Source of the DNA: Bacillus cereus ATCC 14579 | GTDB lineage: Bacteria; Bacillota; Bacilli; Bacillales; Bacillaceae_G | Reading direction: 5' to 3' | Assembly: GCF_000007825.1 (NCBI RefSeq) | Contig: NC_004722.1 | Coordinates: forward strand, 722,501 to 786,500 | DNA: 64,000 nt | In this document: in pieces, positions 52,047-59,986 of the stretch | Position numbering within the stretch: position 1 is the stretch's first letter | Layout of the letters: each line of letters starts with the position of its first letter | Position numbers and translations under genes: made by a program | The notes under the pieces: generated by a model | The model's input: the letters and a program-made list of their open reading frames with translations, nothing else | Told to the model about the DNA's origin: nothing | Databases searched by the model: none

Positions 52047-53018
52047 ATGTTGGATAGCTTTAGTTCTATAAGATGTAGGTTGGCTCTTTATAGTTTTGGT
52101 GTTCTTTTTATCTTTTTTTGTACAGTATTTTTGGTGAATCAGAAGGTGTATGCAGAAGATGTACCGTGGACATCAGTTTCAAATGAGGGAGAACGTGTAC
52201 TTTTTCAAAAACAATCTTTGTATAGTAATGATCGAAGGGGAGAAGATCTTGTTTCACCTTCATTTGAAGGGCGTAAACATGGTGGGGAAGATTGGGGATA
52301 CTTATTAAGAGACAGTAATTTTAATTATCCATCTAATATCCTTATACATTCTGTAATAGGAAGAGATGATCGAATTAGAGTTACTAATACAACTTTGTAT
52401 CCTTATAGGGCTATAGTACACTTAGTAATTCAATTTAATGGACAAGAGGTTTATGGGTGTACAGGAGCGCTAATTAGTAAAGATACAGTATTTACAGCTG
52501 GGCACTGTGTTTACAATAAAAAGCTTGGTGGATGGGCAAAAAATGTTATTGTGACTCCTGGTAGAAATGGAGACCAAGCACCGTATTTGCCTTATAGTTG
52601 GACAAAGCTTTATTCAGTAAGTGGATGGACTGATGATGGAGATTCGGAATTTGATTATGGAGCCATTAAATTAAATGGATCTCCTGGAGATTATACAGGT
52701 TGGTTAGGATATAGAACTACTAATGTAGAGTCTCCAAAGGGATTACTCGCAGTAGTTCCAGGGTATCCATGTGATAAAGTAGGAAATGAAAAATATACTA
52801 TGTGGACAGATTATGGACCAATTGAAGGCACTAGTCCTAGAATTTTAACATATAGGATGGACACTTATGGATGTCAAAGTGGAGCACCTGTATATCATGA
52901 CTATTCTCGTACGGGTGTAACAATAATAGCTACCCATACAGTAGGAAGTAATTCTTGGAATTCTGGAAACCGGGTGACAGACGATGTTTTTAATAATCTT
53001 AAAAAATGGTCTGAATAA
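52047..53018 (+). CDS. Secreted glutamyl-endopeptidase-like serine protease (S1B)
   Basis: A 323-aa exported protease. Signal peptide about 1-36 (ends VYAED), propeptide to about 102, and a mature enzyme likely starting at VIGRDDRIRVTNTT, as in Bacillus glutamyl endopeptidases. The triad is His153 in TAGHC, Asp203 in FDYGAIKL and Ser278 in GCQSGAP. The substitution GCQSG for the usual GNSG is mild. Cleavage after Glu is inferred from the family. ATAGGAGG precedes ATG 52047. A palindromic Fur box lies upstream, and the next gene overlaps its 3' end by 35 bases. Confidence 0.9.
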   Translation: MLDSFSSIRCRLALYSFGVLFIFFCTVFLVNQKVYAEDVPWTSVSNEGERVLFQKQSLYSNDRRGEDLVSPSFEGRKHGGEDWGYLLRDSNFNYPSNILIHSVIGRDDRIRVTNTTLYPYRAIVHLVIQFNGQEVYGCTGALISKDTVFTAGHCVYNKKLGGWAKNVIVTPGRNGDQAPYLPYSWTKLYSVSGWTDDGDSEFDYGAIKLNGSPGDYTGWLGYRTTNVESPKGLLAVVPGYPCDKVGNEKYTMWTDYGPIEGTSPRILTYRMDTYGCQSGAPVYHDYSRTGVTIIATHTVGSNSWNSGNRVTDDVFNNLKKWSE

Positions 53019-53370
53019 ATATAATAAGCTTTTATGGATTTTATTTTGTGTATTGGTCATAATCGTAATGACTAGTTATATAGTAAATAATGAAAAGAAG
53101 TTTAGTAAGGTTGTTAATTCTGTAACTTTTCACGTGAAAAATAAAGAAAAACAGCCAATAAAAGATTTTGAAATTATACTTATGAAAGACGAATCACCTG
53201 AACCCAGTAAAGAAATTGGGATCTCAATAGGGAAAACAGACGAAGAAGGAAAAGTTATTTGGAGGAATGTGAGAACGGGAAAATATATCGTATTTTTGCC
53301 AAATAACGAGACGCAGATGGTTATGATTAATGATAGAGATGCAACGAAAAAAATAAATATATCATTGTAG
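52984..53370 (+). CDS. Membrane-anchored small beta-domain protein, 128 aa
   Basis: A 128-aa protein with one N-terminal helix (about residues 15-34) and an outer domain VTFHVKNKEKQPIKDFEIILMKD...GKTDEEGKVIWRNVRTGKYIVFLP, the pattern of a prealbumin/carboxypeptidase-regulatory-like (Cna-B-like) beta sandwich. ATG 52984 lies inside the protease gene with GGGTGA upstream. The overlap implies coupled expression, so it may help or inhibit the protease at the cell surface; that is inference. Confidence 0.7.
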   Translation: MFLIILKNGLNKYNKLLWILFCVLVIIVMTSYIVNNEKKFSKVVNSVTFHVKNKEKQPIKDFEIILMKDESPEPSKEIGISIGKTDEEGKVIWRNVRTGKYIVFLPNNETQMVMINDRDATKKINISL

Positions 53371-53461
53371 AAAAAGAGTCCATTGGGATTCGTTTTCTCA
53401 GGTTGTGGCATTAAAGAATTTTACGTGGAATGGATTTAACCTTATGTAAAGAAGCTATTGA

Positions 53462-53501
53462 TTTTGAAAATTTAAATACAGGTGTATTTAAATTTTCAAA
53501 A
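53462..53501. repeat. 40-bp AT-rich palindrome
   Basis: Arms of 19 bases (53462-53480 and 53483-53501) are exact inverses around GG. The gap 53371-53716 otherwise holds a terminator and a CstR operator. No T-run follows the palindrome, so it is not a standard terminator. Confidence 0.7.
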
Positions 53502-53553
53502 CACGTATTTATACATTGGTTTAATCGTGCAGAAAGTTATAGAACTATACGCA

Positions 53554-53587
53554 AAAGAACTTGGAGGTATCTAAGTTCTTTTTTATT
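53554..53587 (+). terminator. Terminator before the sulfur regulon
   Basis: AAGAACTT pairs with AAGTTCTT over a 10-base loop, followed by T-rich sequence. Confidence 0.75.
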
Positions 53588-53648
53588 TGTTTCAAATTTG
53601 TGAAAGAAAGACATATTGATTGAAAATAAATTTTTCATACTCTATCAT

Positions 53649-53664
53649 ATACCCATACAGGTAT
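53649..53664. promoter_or_regulatory. CstR operator 1
   Basis: ATACCCATACAGGTAT, upstream of the CoA-disulfide reductase gene. It matches the half-sites ATACC and GGTAT shared by the sites at 55495, 55874, 56497 and 58643. Confidence 0.75.
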
Positions 53665-53716
53665 AGGTTTTTCTGTGTGATGCATGAGAAAATTAAATAA
53701 TATGGAGGTTCGAAAT

Positions 53717-55381
53717 ATGTCTAGAAAAATTGTTGTAGTAGGCGGAGTTGCTGGCGGGGCATCAGTAGCTGCAAGGCTTCGTCGTTTAAGTGAGGAAGAT
53801 GAAATTATTATGGTTGAACGCGGTGAATACATTTCGTTCGCAAACTGTGGATTGCCATATTATATTGGCGGTGTCATTACAGAAAGACAAAAGTTATTAG
53901 TACAAACTGTTGAAAGGATGTCAAAACGTTTTAATTTAGATATACGTGTATTGAGTGAAGTTGTAAAGATTAATAAAGAAGAGAAAACAATTACGATAAA
54001 GAATGTAACTACAGATGAAACATATAACGAGGAATATGATGTTTTGATTCTTTCACCAGGGGCGAAACCAATTGTTCCACCTATTCCGGGCATTGAAGAA
54101 GCGAAGGCGTTGTTTACGTTACGAAATGTACCTGATACAGATCGTATAAAAGCGTATATTGATGAGAAGAAACCACGTCATGCGACGGTTATTGGTGGAG
54201 GATTTATTGGAGTGGAAATGGTTGAGAATTTAAGAGAACGCGGGATTGAGGTTACTCTTGTAGAGATGGCAAATCAAGTGATGCCACCAATTGATTACGA
54301 AATGGCGGCATATGTACATGAGCATATGAAGGTGCACAATGTTGAGCTTGTTTTTGAAGATGGTGTAGATGCGTTAGAAGAGAATGGGACTGTTGTACGT
54401 TTAAAAAGTGGCTCAGTTATAAAAACAGATATGATTATTTTAGCAATTGGTGTACAACCAGAGAGTAGTTTAGCGAAAGATGCAGGATTAGCATTGGGAG
54501 TTAGAGGAACGATAAAGGTAAATGAGAAATTTCAAACATCTGACCCATATGTATATGCAATTGGTGATGCGATTGAAGTGAAAGATTTTGTTACAGAAAC
54601 AGAAACGATGATTCCTTTAGCGTGGCCCGCTAATCGTCAAGGTCGCATGTTAGCAGATATTATTCATGGCCATACAGATTCTTTATATAAAGGTACAATG
54701 GGAACTTCTGTGGCTAAAGTTTTTGATTTAACAGTTGCTTCGACTGGGGTAAATGAGAAAATATTAAAACGATTAAATATACCCTATGAGGTAGTACATG
54801 TACAGGCAAATTCTCATGCAGGATACTATCCAAATGCTACGCCAGTGCTAATAAAATTAATTTTTAATAAAGATAGCGGAAAAATTTACGGAGCACAGGC
54901 TTTAGGGCGTGATGGAGTAGATAAGCGTATCGATGTTATTGCAACGGCAATGAAGGCAAATTTAACTGTAATCGATTTACCAGATTTAGAATTATCATAT
55001 GCCCCGCCGTATTCTTCTGCAAAAGATCCAGTAAACATGGTGGGGTATGCTGCAAGTAATATAGTAGATGGCTTTGTGGACACAGTGCAATGGCATGAAA
55101 TAGATCACATTGTTGAAAATGGTGGGTACCTTATTGATGTTCGAGAGCCTAATGAACTAAAACAAGGAATGATTAAAGGCTCTATTAATATTCCGTTAGA
55201 TGAATTACGTGATCGATTGGATGAAGTGCCAATGGACAAAGAAATATATATCACTTGTCAACTTGGTATGAGAGGGTATGTTGCAGCGCGTATGTTAATG
55301 GAAAAAGGATATAAGGTAAAGAATGTAGATGGTGGTTTTAAATTGTATGGGACAGTATTGCCAGAACGTGTTGTATATTGA
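53717..55381 (+). CDS. CoA-disulfide reductase with C-terminal rhodanese domain (CoADR-RHD)
   Basis: A 554-aa flavoprotein. The FAD site is VVGGVAGGASVAARLRR (7-23), the single redox Cys44 lies in FANCGLPYY, the NAD(P) site is VIGGGFIGVEMVENL, and the dimer domain follows. Residues about 460-554 form a rhodanese domain with Cys514 in ITCQLGMRG. It reduces CoA disulfide or CoA persulfide; the fused rhodanese hands over sulfane sulfur. Such an enzyme has been studied from B. anthracis. ATG 53717 has GGAGG upstream. A CstR operator precedes it. Confidence 0.95.
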   Translation: MSRKIVVVGGVAGGASVAARLRRLSEEDEIIMVERGEYISFANCGLPYYIGGVITERQKLLVQTVERMSKRFNLDIRVLSEVVKINKEEKTITIKNVTTDETYNEEYDVLILSPGAKPIVPPIPGIEEAKALFTLRNVPDTDRIKAYIDEKKPRHATVIGGGFIGVEMVENLRERGIEVTLVEMANQVMPPIDYEMAAYVHEHMKVHNVELVFEDGVDALEENGTVVRLKSGSVIKTDMIILAIGVQPESSLAKDAGLALGVRGTIKVNEKFQTSDPYVYAIGDAIEVKDFVTETETMIPLAWPANRQGRMLADIIHGHTDSLYKGTMGTSVAKVFDLTVASTGVNEKILKRLNIPYEVVHVQANSHAGYYPNATPVLIKLIFNKDSGKIYGAQALGRDGVDKRIDVIATAMKANLTVIDLPDLELSYAPPYSSAKDPVNMVGYAASNIVDGFVDTVQWHEIDHIVENGGYLIDVREPNELKQGMIKGSINIPLDELRDRLDEVPMDKEIYITCQLGMRGYVAARMLMEKGYKVKNVDGGFKLYGTVLPERVVY

Positions 55382-55486
55382 TATTTTTCATTTTCTATTT
55401 CAAGATTTAGTGGAAGATGAAAACTTATAGATTAAGGTTTTACTTTTTGTTTTGCGAACATATAAGGCGAAAAATAAAAATAGGGG

Positions 55487-55515
55487 TTTACAAAATACCC
55501 TATAGGGTATAATAT
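55487..55515 (+). promoter_or_regulatory. Promoter of cstR
   Basis: TTTACA (55487-55492) and TAATAT (55510-55515) are 17 bases apart. The spacer is filled by the perfect palindromic CstR operator, so repressor binding would block polymerase. Confidence 0.8.
55495..55510. promoter_or_regulatory. CstR operator 2 (perfect palindrome)
   Basis: ATACCCTATAGGGTAT is a perfect 16-bp palindrome between the -35 and -10 boxes of the cstR promoter, as expected for autoregulation. Confidence 0.88.
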
Positions 55516-55565
55516 ATTGTCATAGGTTATAAATAGTGACATAATGGTAATGAGGTGATTATAGG

Positions 55566-55829
55566 ATGGAATATAATCAAGATATGAAAAATAGATTGAA
55601 ACGTATTGAAGGTCAAGTTCGTGGTGTGCTTCGTATGATGGAAGAAGGAAAAGATTGCCGAGAGGTTATTACACAGTTAACGGCATCTCGTTCTGCCCTT
55701 GATCGTACAATTGGGCTCGTTGTTGGAACGAATTTAGAGCAATGTTTGCGTGAACAGTTTGAAAGTGGTAATGGTTCAAATGAAGAGTTAATTAAAGAAG
55801 CTGTTCAATTACTTGTAAAAAGCCGATAA
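55566..55829 (+). CDS. cstR: Persulfide-sensing repressor CstR (CsoR family)
   Basis: An 87-aa helical repressor of the CsoR/RcnR family. It has Cys31 (GKDCREV) and Cys60 (LEQCL) exactly where CstR has its reactive pair, and lacks the copper-binding His of CsoR (Asn56 in TNLEQC). CstR forms di- and trisulfide links between these Cys on exposure to persulfides and then leaves its operator. It is embedded in a regulon of sulfurtransferase genes with five matching operators, which strongly supports CstR rather than CsoR. Confidence 0.93.
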   Translation: MEYNQDMKNRLKRIEGQVRGVLRMMEEGKDCREVITQLTASRSALDRTIGLVVGTNLEQCLREQFESGNGSNEELIKEAVQLLVKSR

Positions 55830-55846
55830 TCTGTCAAACGTAAGTG

Positions 55847-55875
55847 TTGACAGATTTTCAAAAACGTTTTAATAT
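55847..55875 (+). promoter_or_regulatory. Promoter of the TusA-rhodanese/persulfide dioxygenase unit
   Basis: TTGACA (55847-55852) and TAATAT (55870-55875) are 17 bases apart, a near-ideal sigma-A promoter. The CstR operator begins at the last bases of the -10 box. Confidence 0.85.
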
Positions 55876-55889
55876 ACCCCTACAGGTAT
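55874..55889. promoter_or_regulatory. CstR operator 3
   Basis: ATACCCCTACAGGTAT overlaps the -10 box and the start site before the TusA-rhodanese gene. Confidence 0.82.
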
Positions 55890-55917
55890 ATGTATATGAA
55901 TTTTGGAGGAATCGATT

Positions 55918-56478
55918 ATGAGTATAAAAGTGGATATGAGTTTAGATTGTAAAGGTTTGGCTTGTCCGATGCCTATTGTGAAAACGAAGAAGGCGATAGA
56001 AGGATTGGCACCAGGGCAAGTGATTGAAGTTAAGGCAACAGATAAAGGATCTACGATAGATATAAAAAGTTGGGCGAGTAAAGTAGGACATCAATATATC
56101 GGGACGAAACACGAGGGTGATGTATTGGTGCATTATGTTAGGAAAGCAAACGAGCATGAAGTGAATGAAGTTGTGAAATATCCACATACAATTACGAATG
56201 CAGAATTACAGTCTATATTGTCTCATGGAGAAGAGAGCATTGTATTAGATGTTCGCGAAGCAGCGGAATTTGCTTTTGGCCATATTCCATCCGCCATTTC
56301 GGTACCATTAGGTGAATTAGACAGCGCAGTATTAGATGAGACGAAGCGAATTTATGTTATTTGTCGAACTGGTAACCGTAGTGATGTAGCTTGCCACATG
56401 TTGAAAGAGAAAGGTTATGCAAATGTGAAAAATGTCATTCCAGGCATGTTAGAGTGGAAAGGGAATGTAGAAAAATAA
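55918..56478 (+). CDS. TusA-rhodanese fusion sulfurtransferase (CstA-like)
   Basis: A 186-aa protein with a TusA domain (about 1-75; Cys16 in GLACPMPIVKTKKA) fused to a rhodanese domain (about 90-186; Cys149 in VICRTGNRSD). Staphylococcal CstA has similar modules in another arrangement. It should relay sulfane sulfur from persulfides to other carriers. ATG 55918 has TTGGAGGA upstream; an in-frame ATG 55903 is upstream of that RBS. The next gene is 38 bases later. Confidence 0.92.
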   Translation: MSIKVDMSLDCKGLACPMPIVKTKKAIEGLAPGQVIEVKATDKGSTIDIKSWASKVGHQYIGTKHEGDVLVHYVRKANEHEVNEVVKYPHTITNAELQSILSHGEESIVLDVREAAEFAFGHIPSAISVPLGELDSAVLDETKRIYVICRTGNRSDVACHMLKEKGYANVKNVIPGMLEWKGNVEK

Positions 56479-56496
56479 AATTTTTTAAACAAAAAT

Positions 56497-56512
56497 ATAC
56501 CTATGGGGGTAA
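56497..56512. promoter_or_regulatory. CstR operator-like site 4, overlapping an RBS
   Basis: ATACCTATGGGGGTAA resembles the other CstR sites and contains the GGGGGT that serves as RBS of the dioxygenase gene at 56517. Control may be on an internal promoter, or the match may be partly due to the RBS. Confidence 0.5.
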
Positions 56513-56516
56513 TAGA

Positions 56517-57647
56517 ATGAATGTTAAACCGTTACAAGCAAAGGATGTTGCAGAGAAAGTTTTATTCGGAGAGTTATTCATTTTAGATGTTCGTAATGAG
56601 GCGGATTATGAAGATTGGAAAATTGAAGGGAAACAAGTTTCTTCTATTAATAAACCTTACTTTGACTTGTTAGATGGTGTAGATCATATTGTAAGTGAAT
56701 TACCTAAAGATAAAGATGTTTTAGTAGTATGTGCAAAAGAAGGGTCTTCTATATTTGTGGCAGAGCAATTAACAGAGGCGGGATTACAAAATATTTATTA
56801 TTTAGCTGGTGGCATGAAAGCTTGGAGTGAATATGTAAAGCCTATAAAAGTGGGAAATTTAAAAGATGGCGGAAGTATGTATCAGTTTAACCGTCTTGGA
56901 AAAGGTTGTTTATCATATATGGTTATTTCAAACGGTGAAGCAGCAGTTATTGATGCGGTAAGGACAGCCGAGGCATATGAAGAGTTTGCGAAAGAGCATG
57001 GCGTTACGATTAAGAATGTAATGGATACACATTTACATGCAGACCATATTTCTGGAGGACGTAAGTTAGCGGAAAAAGTAGGGGGTACGTATTGGTTACC
57101 GCCAAAAGATGCGGAGGAAGTCGTTTTCTCATACGAACCGCTCGTTGAAGGATCTGTTATTACGGTGGGGGGTACTAAAATTGAAATTGACGCGTTATAC
57201 TCACCAGGGCATACGATTGGAAGTACGTCATTCATTGTAGATGATTCTTATTTATTATCAGGCGATATTTTATTTGTAGATTCAATTGGGCGTCCTGATC
57301 TTGCTGGTAAGGCTGAAGATTGGGTGAGTGATTTACGTAATACTTTGTATAGCCGATATAAAGAGCTATCTCAAAATTTAGTTGTGTTACCGGCTCATTA
57401 TTCAAAAGTAAGTGAAATGAACGAAAGTGGTATTGTTAGCGCAAAATTAAAAGATTTGTTTGCGAATAATGCGGGGTTAAATATTGAGGATGAGGGAGAG
57501 TTCCGTAAAGTTGTAACAGAAAACTTACCACCTCAGCCAAATGCATATGAAGAAATTCGTCAAACGAATATGGGGAAAATTCACCCAAGCGTGGATAAAG
57601 AGCGTGAAATGGAGATTGGTCCAAATCGTTGTGCAGTGCACGAATAA
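56517..57647 (+). CDS. Persulfide dioxygenase with N-terminal rhodanese (CstB-like)
   Basis: A 376-aa enzyme. Residues about 1-110 form a rhodanese domain with Cys72 (VVCAKEGSS). About 118-370 form a metallo-beta-lactamase fold with the iron site THLHADH (His172, His174, Asp176, His177), SPGHTIGS and SGDILFVDSIGRPDLAG, the marks of ETHE1-type persulfide dioxygenases. It oxidises persulfide sulfur to sulfite. CstB of S. aureus has the same activity but extra domains in another order. The ATG at 56517 has GGGGGT upstream. Confidence 0.93.
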   Translation: MNVKPLQAKDVAEKVLFGELFILDVRNEADYEDWKIEGKQVSSINKPYFDLLDGVDHIVSELPKDKDVLVVCAKEGSSIFVAEQLTEAGLQNIYYLAGGMKAWSEYVKPIKVGNLKDGGSMYQFNRLGKGCLSYMVISNGEAAVIDAVRTAEAYEEFAKEHGVTIKNVMDTHLHADHISGGRKLAEKVGGTYWLPPKDAEEVVFSYEPLVEGSVITVGGTKIEIDALYSPGHTIGSTSFIVDDSYLLSGDILFVDSIGRPDLAGKAEDWVSDLRNTLYSRYKELSQNLVVLPAHYSKVSEMNESGIVSAKLKDLFANNAGLNIEDEGEFRKVVTENLPPQPNAYEEIRQTNMGKIHPSVDKEREMEIGPNRCAVHE

Positions 57648-57677
57648 TGAAATAAATAAAAAATGGAGGAATTGATG

Positions 57678-57905
57678 ATGAATATAAAACAAGTATTAGA
57701 TGCGAAAGGTTTAGCATGTCCAATGCCGATTGTAAGAACAAAGAGAGCAATGGATGCTCTACAAACTGGAGAAGTGTTAGAAATACATGTAACGGATAAA
57801 GGGTCAGTTAAGGATATTCCAGCGTGGGCAAATAAATGTGGCCATGACATCGTAAAGCTTGAAGAAGAAGGCGATGTGCTGAAGTTTTGGATTAGGAAGG
57901 CGTAG
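57678..57905 (+). CDS. TusA-family sulfur carrier, 75 aa
   Basis: A 75-aa TusA/SirA-like protein with the active Cys14 in GLACPMPIVRTKRAMD and the usual HVTDKGSVKDIPAWANKCGH. It carries persulfide between sulfurtransferases. GGAGG at 57665-57669 fits ATG 57678 (ATG 57675 is three bases upstream). It lies 30 bases after the dioxygenase gene, in the same operon. Confidence 0.93.
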   Translation: MNIKQVLDAKGLACPMPIVRTKRAMDALQTGEVLEIHVTDKGSVKDIPAWANKCGHDIVKLEEEGDVLKFWIRKA

Positions 57906-57944
57906 TGAAGCAATAGTTTTGTAAATATAGAGAGGGTTGGTTAT

Positions 57945-58303
57945 ATGAACATAATATTAAGTACGCTTTTCATTGTACTTGCTGCATGGTTTGTATTTCA
58001 CGATTTTTACCAGTGAAAGGTGTTCAAAATATAAATGGCAAAGAATTGAAAAGTATAGTGGGGAAAAAGGGGAAGTATTTTATTGATGTCCGTACAGTAG
58101 GTGAATATAGAGGGAATCATATGAAAGGCTTTCAAAATATCCCCTTAAATGATCTAGCAAGTAAGGCGAATCAATTAGATAAGAATAAGGAAGTAATCGT
58201 TATTTGCCAAAGTGGAATGAGAAGTAAGCAAGCAGCAAAGGTATTGAAAAAACTAGGGTTTCAGCAAGTAATAAACGTTTCAGGCGGGATGAATAGTTTG
58301 TGA
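57945..58303 (+). pseudogene. Membrane-anchored rhodanese, frameshifted
   Basis: ATG 57945, with AGAGAGGG upstream, opens a good membrane anchor (MNIILSTLFIVLAAWFVF) but stops after 23 codons at 58014-58016. The frame one base over continues from about 58001 as RFLPVKGVQNINGKELKSI into a full rhodanese domain with Cys in VICQSGMRSKQ. One missing base near 57999-58001 explains both parts; the intact protein would be about 119 aa. The 3' frame has an internal ATG (57986) without RBS. Real mutation or sequencing error cannot be told apart here. Confidence 0.82.
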
Positions 58304-58317
58304 GGAGGAAATTTAAA

Positions 58318-58614
58318 ATGAAAGAAATGACTACAAAAGAATTAGAAGAGAAATTGTTGCGTAAAGAAGTGGTAAATATTGTGGATGTACGTGAAGTAGA
58401 AGAAGTAGCTGAAGGGAAAATTCCAGAAGCATGTAATATTCCACTAGGACTATTAGAGTTTCGTATGCATGAATTAAATAAAAATCAGGAATATATTATC
58501 GTTTGTCGTTCAGGCGGGAGAAGTGCAAGAGCTGTTCAATTTTTAGAAAGTTACGGTTTTCAAGTAATCAATGTGGTAGGTGGTATGTTAGCTTGGGAAG
58601 GAAAAGTAGAATAG
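58318..58614 (+). CDS. Rhodanese-like sulfurtransferase, 98 aa
   Basis: A single-domain cytoplasmic rhodanese with the active Cys63 in IVCRSGGRSARA and the CDC25-like VDVREVEEVAEGKIPEACNIPLG. GAGGAGGAA precedes ATG 58318, 15 bases after the frameshifted rhodanese. It could partly replace that gene. Part of the CstR-linked sulfur operon. Confidence 0.92.
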   Translation: MKEMTTKELEEKLLRKEVVNIVDVREVEEVAEGKIPEACNIPLGLLEFRMHELNKNQEYIIVCRSGGRSARAVQFLESYGFQVINVVGGMLAWEGKVE

Positions 58615-58642
58615 GGAGAAACAATTTTTTACAAATAAAAAA

Positions 58643-58658
58643 ATACCCCTATAGGTAA
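58643..58658. promoter_or_regulatory. CstR operator 5
   Basis: ATACCCCTATAGGTAA lies 17 bases before the DsrE gene, overlapping a possible promoter (TTTACA 58628-58633, TATAGG 58650-58655). Confidence 0.78.
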
Positions 58659-58674
58659 TTGGAGGGAGAACAAT

Positions 58675-59154
58675 ATGGAACAACAGAAGAAAACAACAAT
58701 CGTTTTATTTAGCGGAGATTACGATAAAGCAATGGCTGCTTATATTATTGCAAATGGTGCAGCAGCGTATGATCAAGAGGTAACTATTTTTCATACTTTC
58801 TGGGGATTAAATGCTTTAAGGAAAGATGAATATGTGAATGTAAAGAAAACATTTATAGAAAAAGTATTTGGAAGAATGATGCCACGCGGTGCTGATAAGA
58901 TGGGGTTATCCAAAATGAATTTTGCTGGTATGGGACCAAAGATGATTAAAGGCATTATGAAAAAACATAACACAATGCCTTTGCCAGATTTAATTGATTT
59001 GGCAAAAGAACAGGGGATTAAACTTGTAGCTTGTCAAATGACAGTAGATTTATTAGGGTTAAAAGAGGAAGAGATTATGGAAGGCGTAGAGTTTGCAGGT
59101 GTAGGGGCATATTTAGCAGATGCTTCGGATGGGAATGTAAACTTATTCATTTAA
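58675..59154 (+). CDS. DsrE/DsrF/DrsH-like protein
   Basis: A 159-aa DsrE-fold protein (TTIVLFSGDYDKAMAAYIIANGAAAYDQEVTIFHTFWGLNAL, with the conserved Cys in KLVACQMTVDLLG). Members bind or transfer sulfane sulfur with TusA and rhodaneses. GGAGGGAG precedes ATG 58675, with its own CstR site. The TauE/SafE gene follows. Confidence 0.93.
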   Translation: MEQQKKTTIVLFSGDYDKAMAAYIIANGAAAYDQEVTIFHTFWGLNALRKDEYVNVKKTFIEKVFGRMMPRGADKMGLSKMNFAGMGPKMIKGIMKKHNTMPLPDLIDLAKEQGIKLVACQMTVDLLGLKEEEIMEGVEFAGVGAYLADASDGNVNLFI

Positions 59155-59186
59155 TCACCTTCTTTTTAGAAGGAGGGGGATGTAAG

Positions 59187-59951
59187 GTGAGTGGAGTATT
59201 ATTACTTTTTATAATTGGGTTTATAGGATCGTTTATATCAGGAATGGTTGGAATTGGCGGTGCAATTATTAATTATCCGATGATCTTATATATTCCAGTA
59301 TTGTTAGGATTTACTGGCTATACGTCACATGAAGTGAGCGGTATTACAGCGGTACAAGTATTCTTTGCAACTTTTGCAGGCGCCTGGGCATACCGGAAAA
59401 GTACTGATATGAATAAAATGTTAGTTGTGTATATGGGAGCTAGTATATTAATAGGAAGTTTTATAGGAAGTTTTAGTGCAAATCTATTAGATGAACACGC
59501 TGTAAATGTTGTTTATACAGTATTGGCGACCATTGCAGCTATGATGATGTTTGTACCGAAGAAAAATAATAGTGGAGCAGTTAAGTATAATAAATGGTTA
59601 GCAAGTGTGTTAGCGTTTATTGTAGGAGGTGTTTCGGGCATTATTGGAGCTGGAGGTGCGTTTCTTTTAGTTCCTATTATGCTAGTTATTTTAAAATTAC
59701 CATTGCGCATGACGATAGCGACATCTATCGCTATTACGTTTATTTCCTCAGTAGGGATTACGACTGGAAAAGTGATTACTGGACAAGTAGTTATCATTCC
59801 AGCTCTAATTATTGCGGTTGCAAGTATATTTGCTGCGCCACTTGGAGCGCGAGTCGGGAAGAGGATAAATCAAAAAGTACTACAATATATGTTATCGATT
59901 TTAATTGTCGGCACTGCTGTTAAGATGTGGATTGATATGATATTGAAATAA
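59187..59951 (+). CDS. TauE/SafE (TSUP) family sulfite exporter
   Basis: A 254-aa membrane protein with about seven to eight helices and the two TSUP repeats GMVGIGGAIINYPMILY and GVSGIIGAGGAFLLVPIML. It starts at GTG 59187 with AAGGAGGGGG 8 bases upstream; a frame reaching 59031 runs through the dsrE gene. As the last gene of the sulfur regulon it probably exports sulfite made by the persulfide dioxygenase. Confidence 0.92.
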   Translation: MSGVLLLFIIGFIGSFISGMVGIGGAIINYPMILYIPVLLGFTGYTSHEVSGITAVQVFFATFAGAWAYRKSTDMNKMLVVYMGASILIGSFIGSFSANLLDEHAVNVVYTVLATIAAMMMFVPKKNNSGAVKYNKWLASVLAFIVGGVSGIIGAGGAFLLVPIMLVILKLPLRMTIATSIAITFISSVGITTGKVITGQVVIIPALIIAVASIFAAPLGARVGKRINQKVLQYMLSILIVGTAVKMWIDMILK

Positions 59952-59986
59952 AAGGATGGCGCTGCTTGCAGCCCATCCTTTTATTT
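59950..59986. terminator. Bidirectional terminator after tauE
   Basis: AAAAGGATGG pairs with CCATCCTTTT around an inner GCTGC/GCAGC stem, with T-rich tails on both strands. Confidence 0.88.

Noticed and set aside
53430..53603. 57-codon plus-strand frame in the gap before the sulfur regulon
   Set aside because: No RBS, and it runs through a 40-bp palindrome and a terminator, so coding is unlikely.
55566..55829. Calling the repressor CsoR (copper sensor)
   Set aside because: The His of the Cys-His-Cys copper site is missing, and the neighbours are sulfurtransferases, not copper genes.
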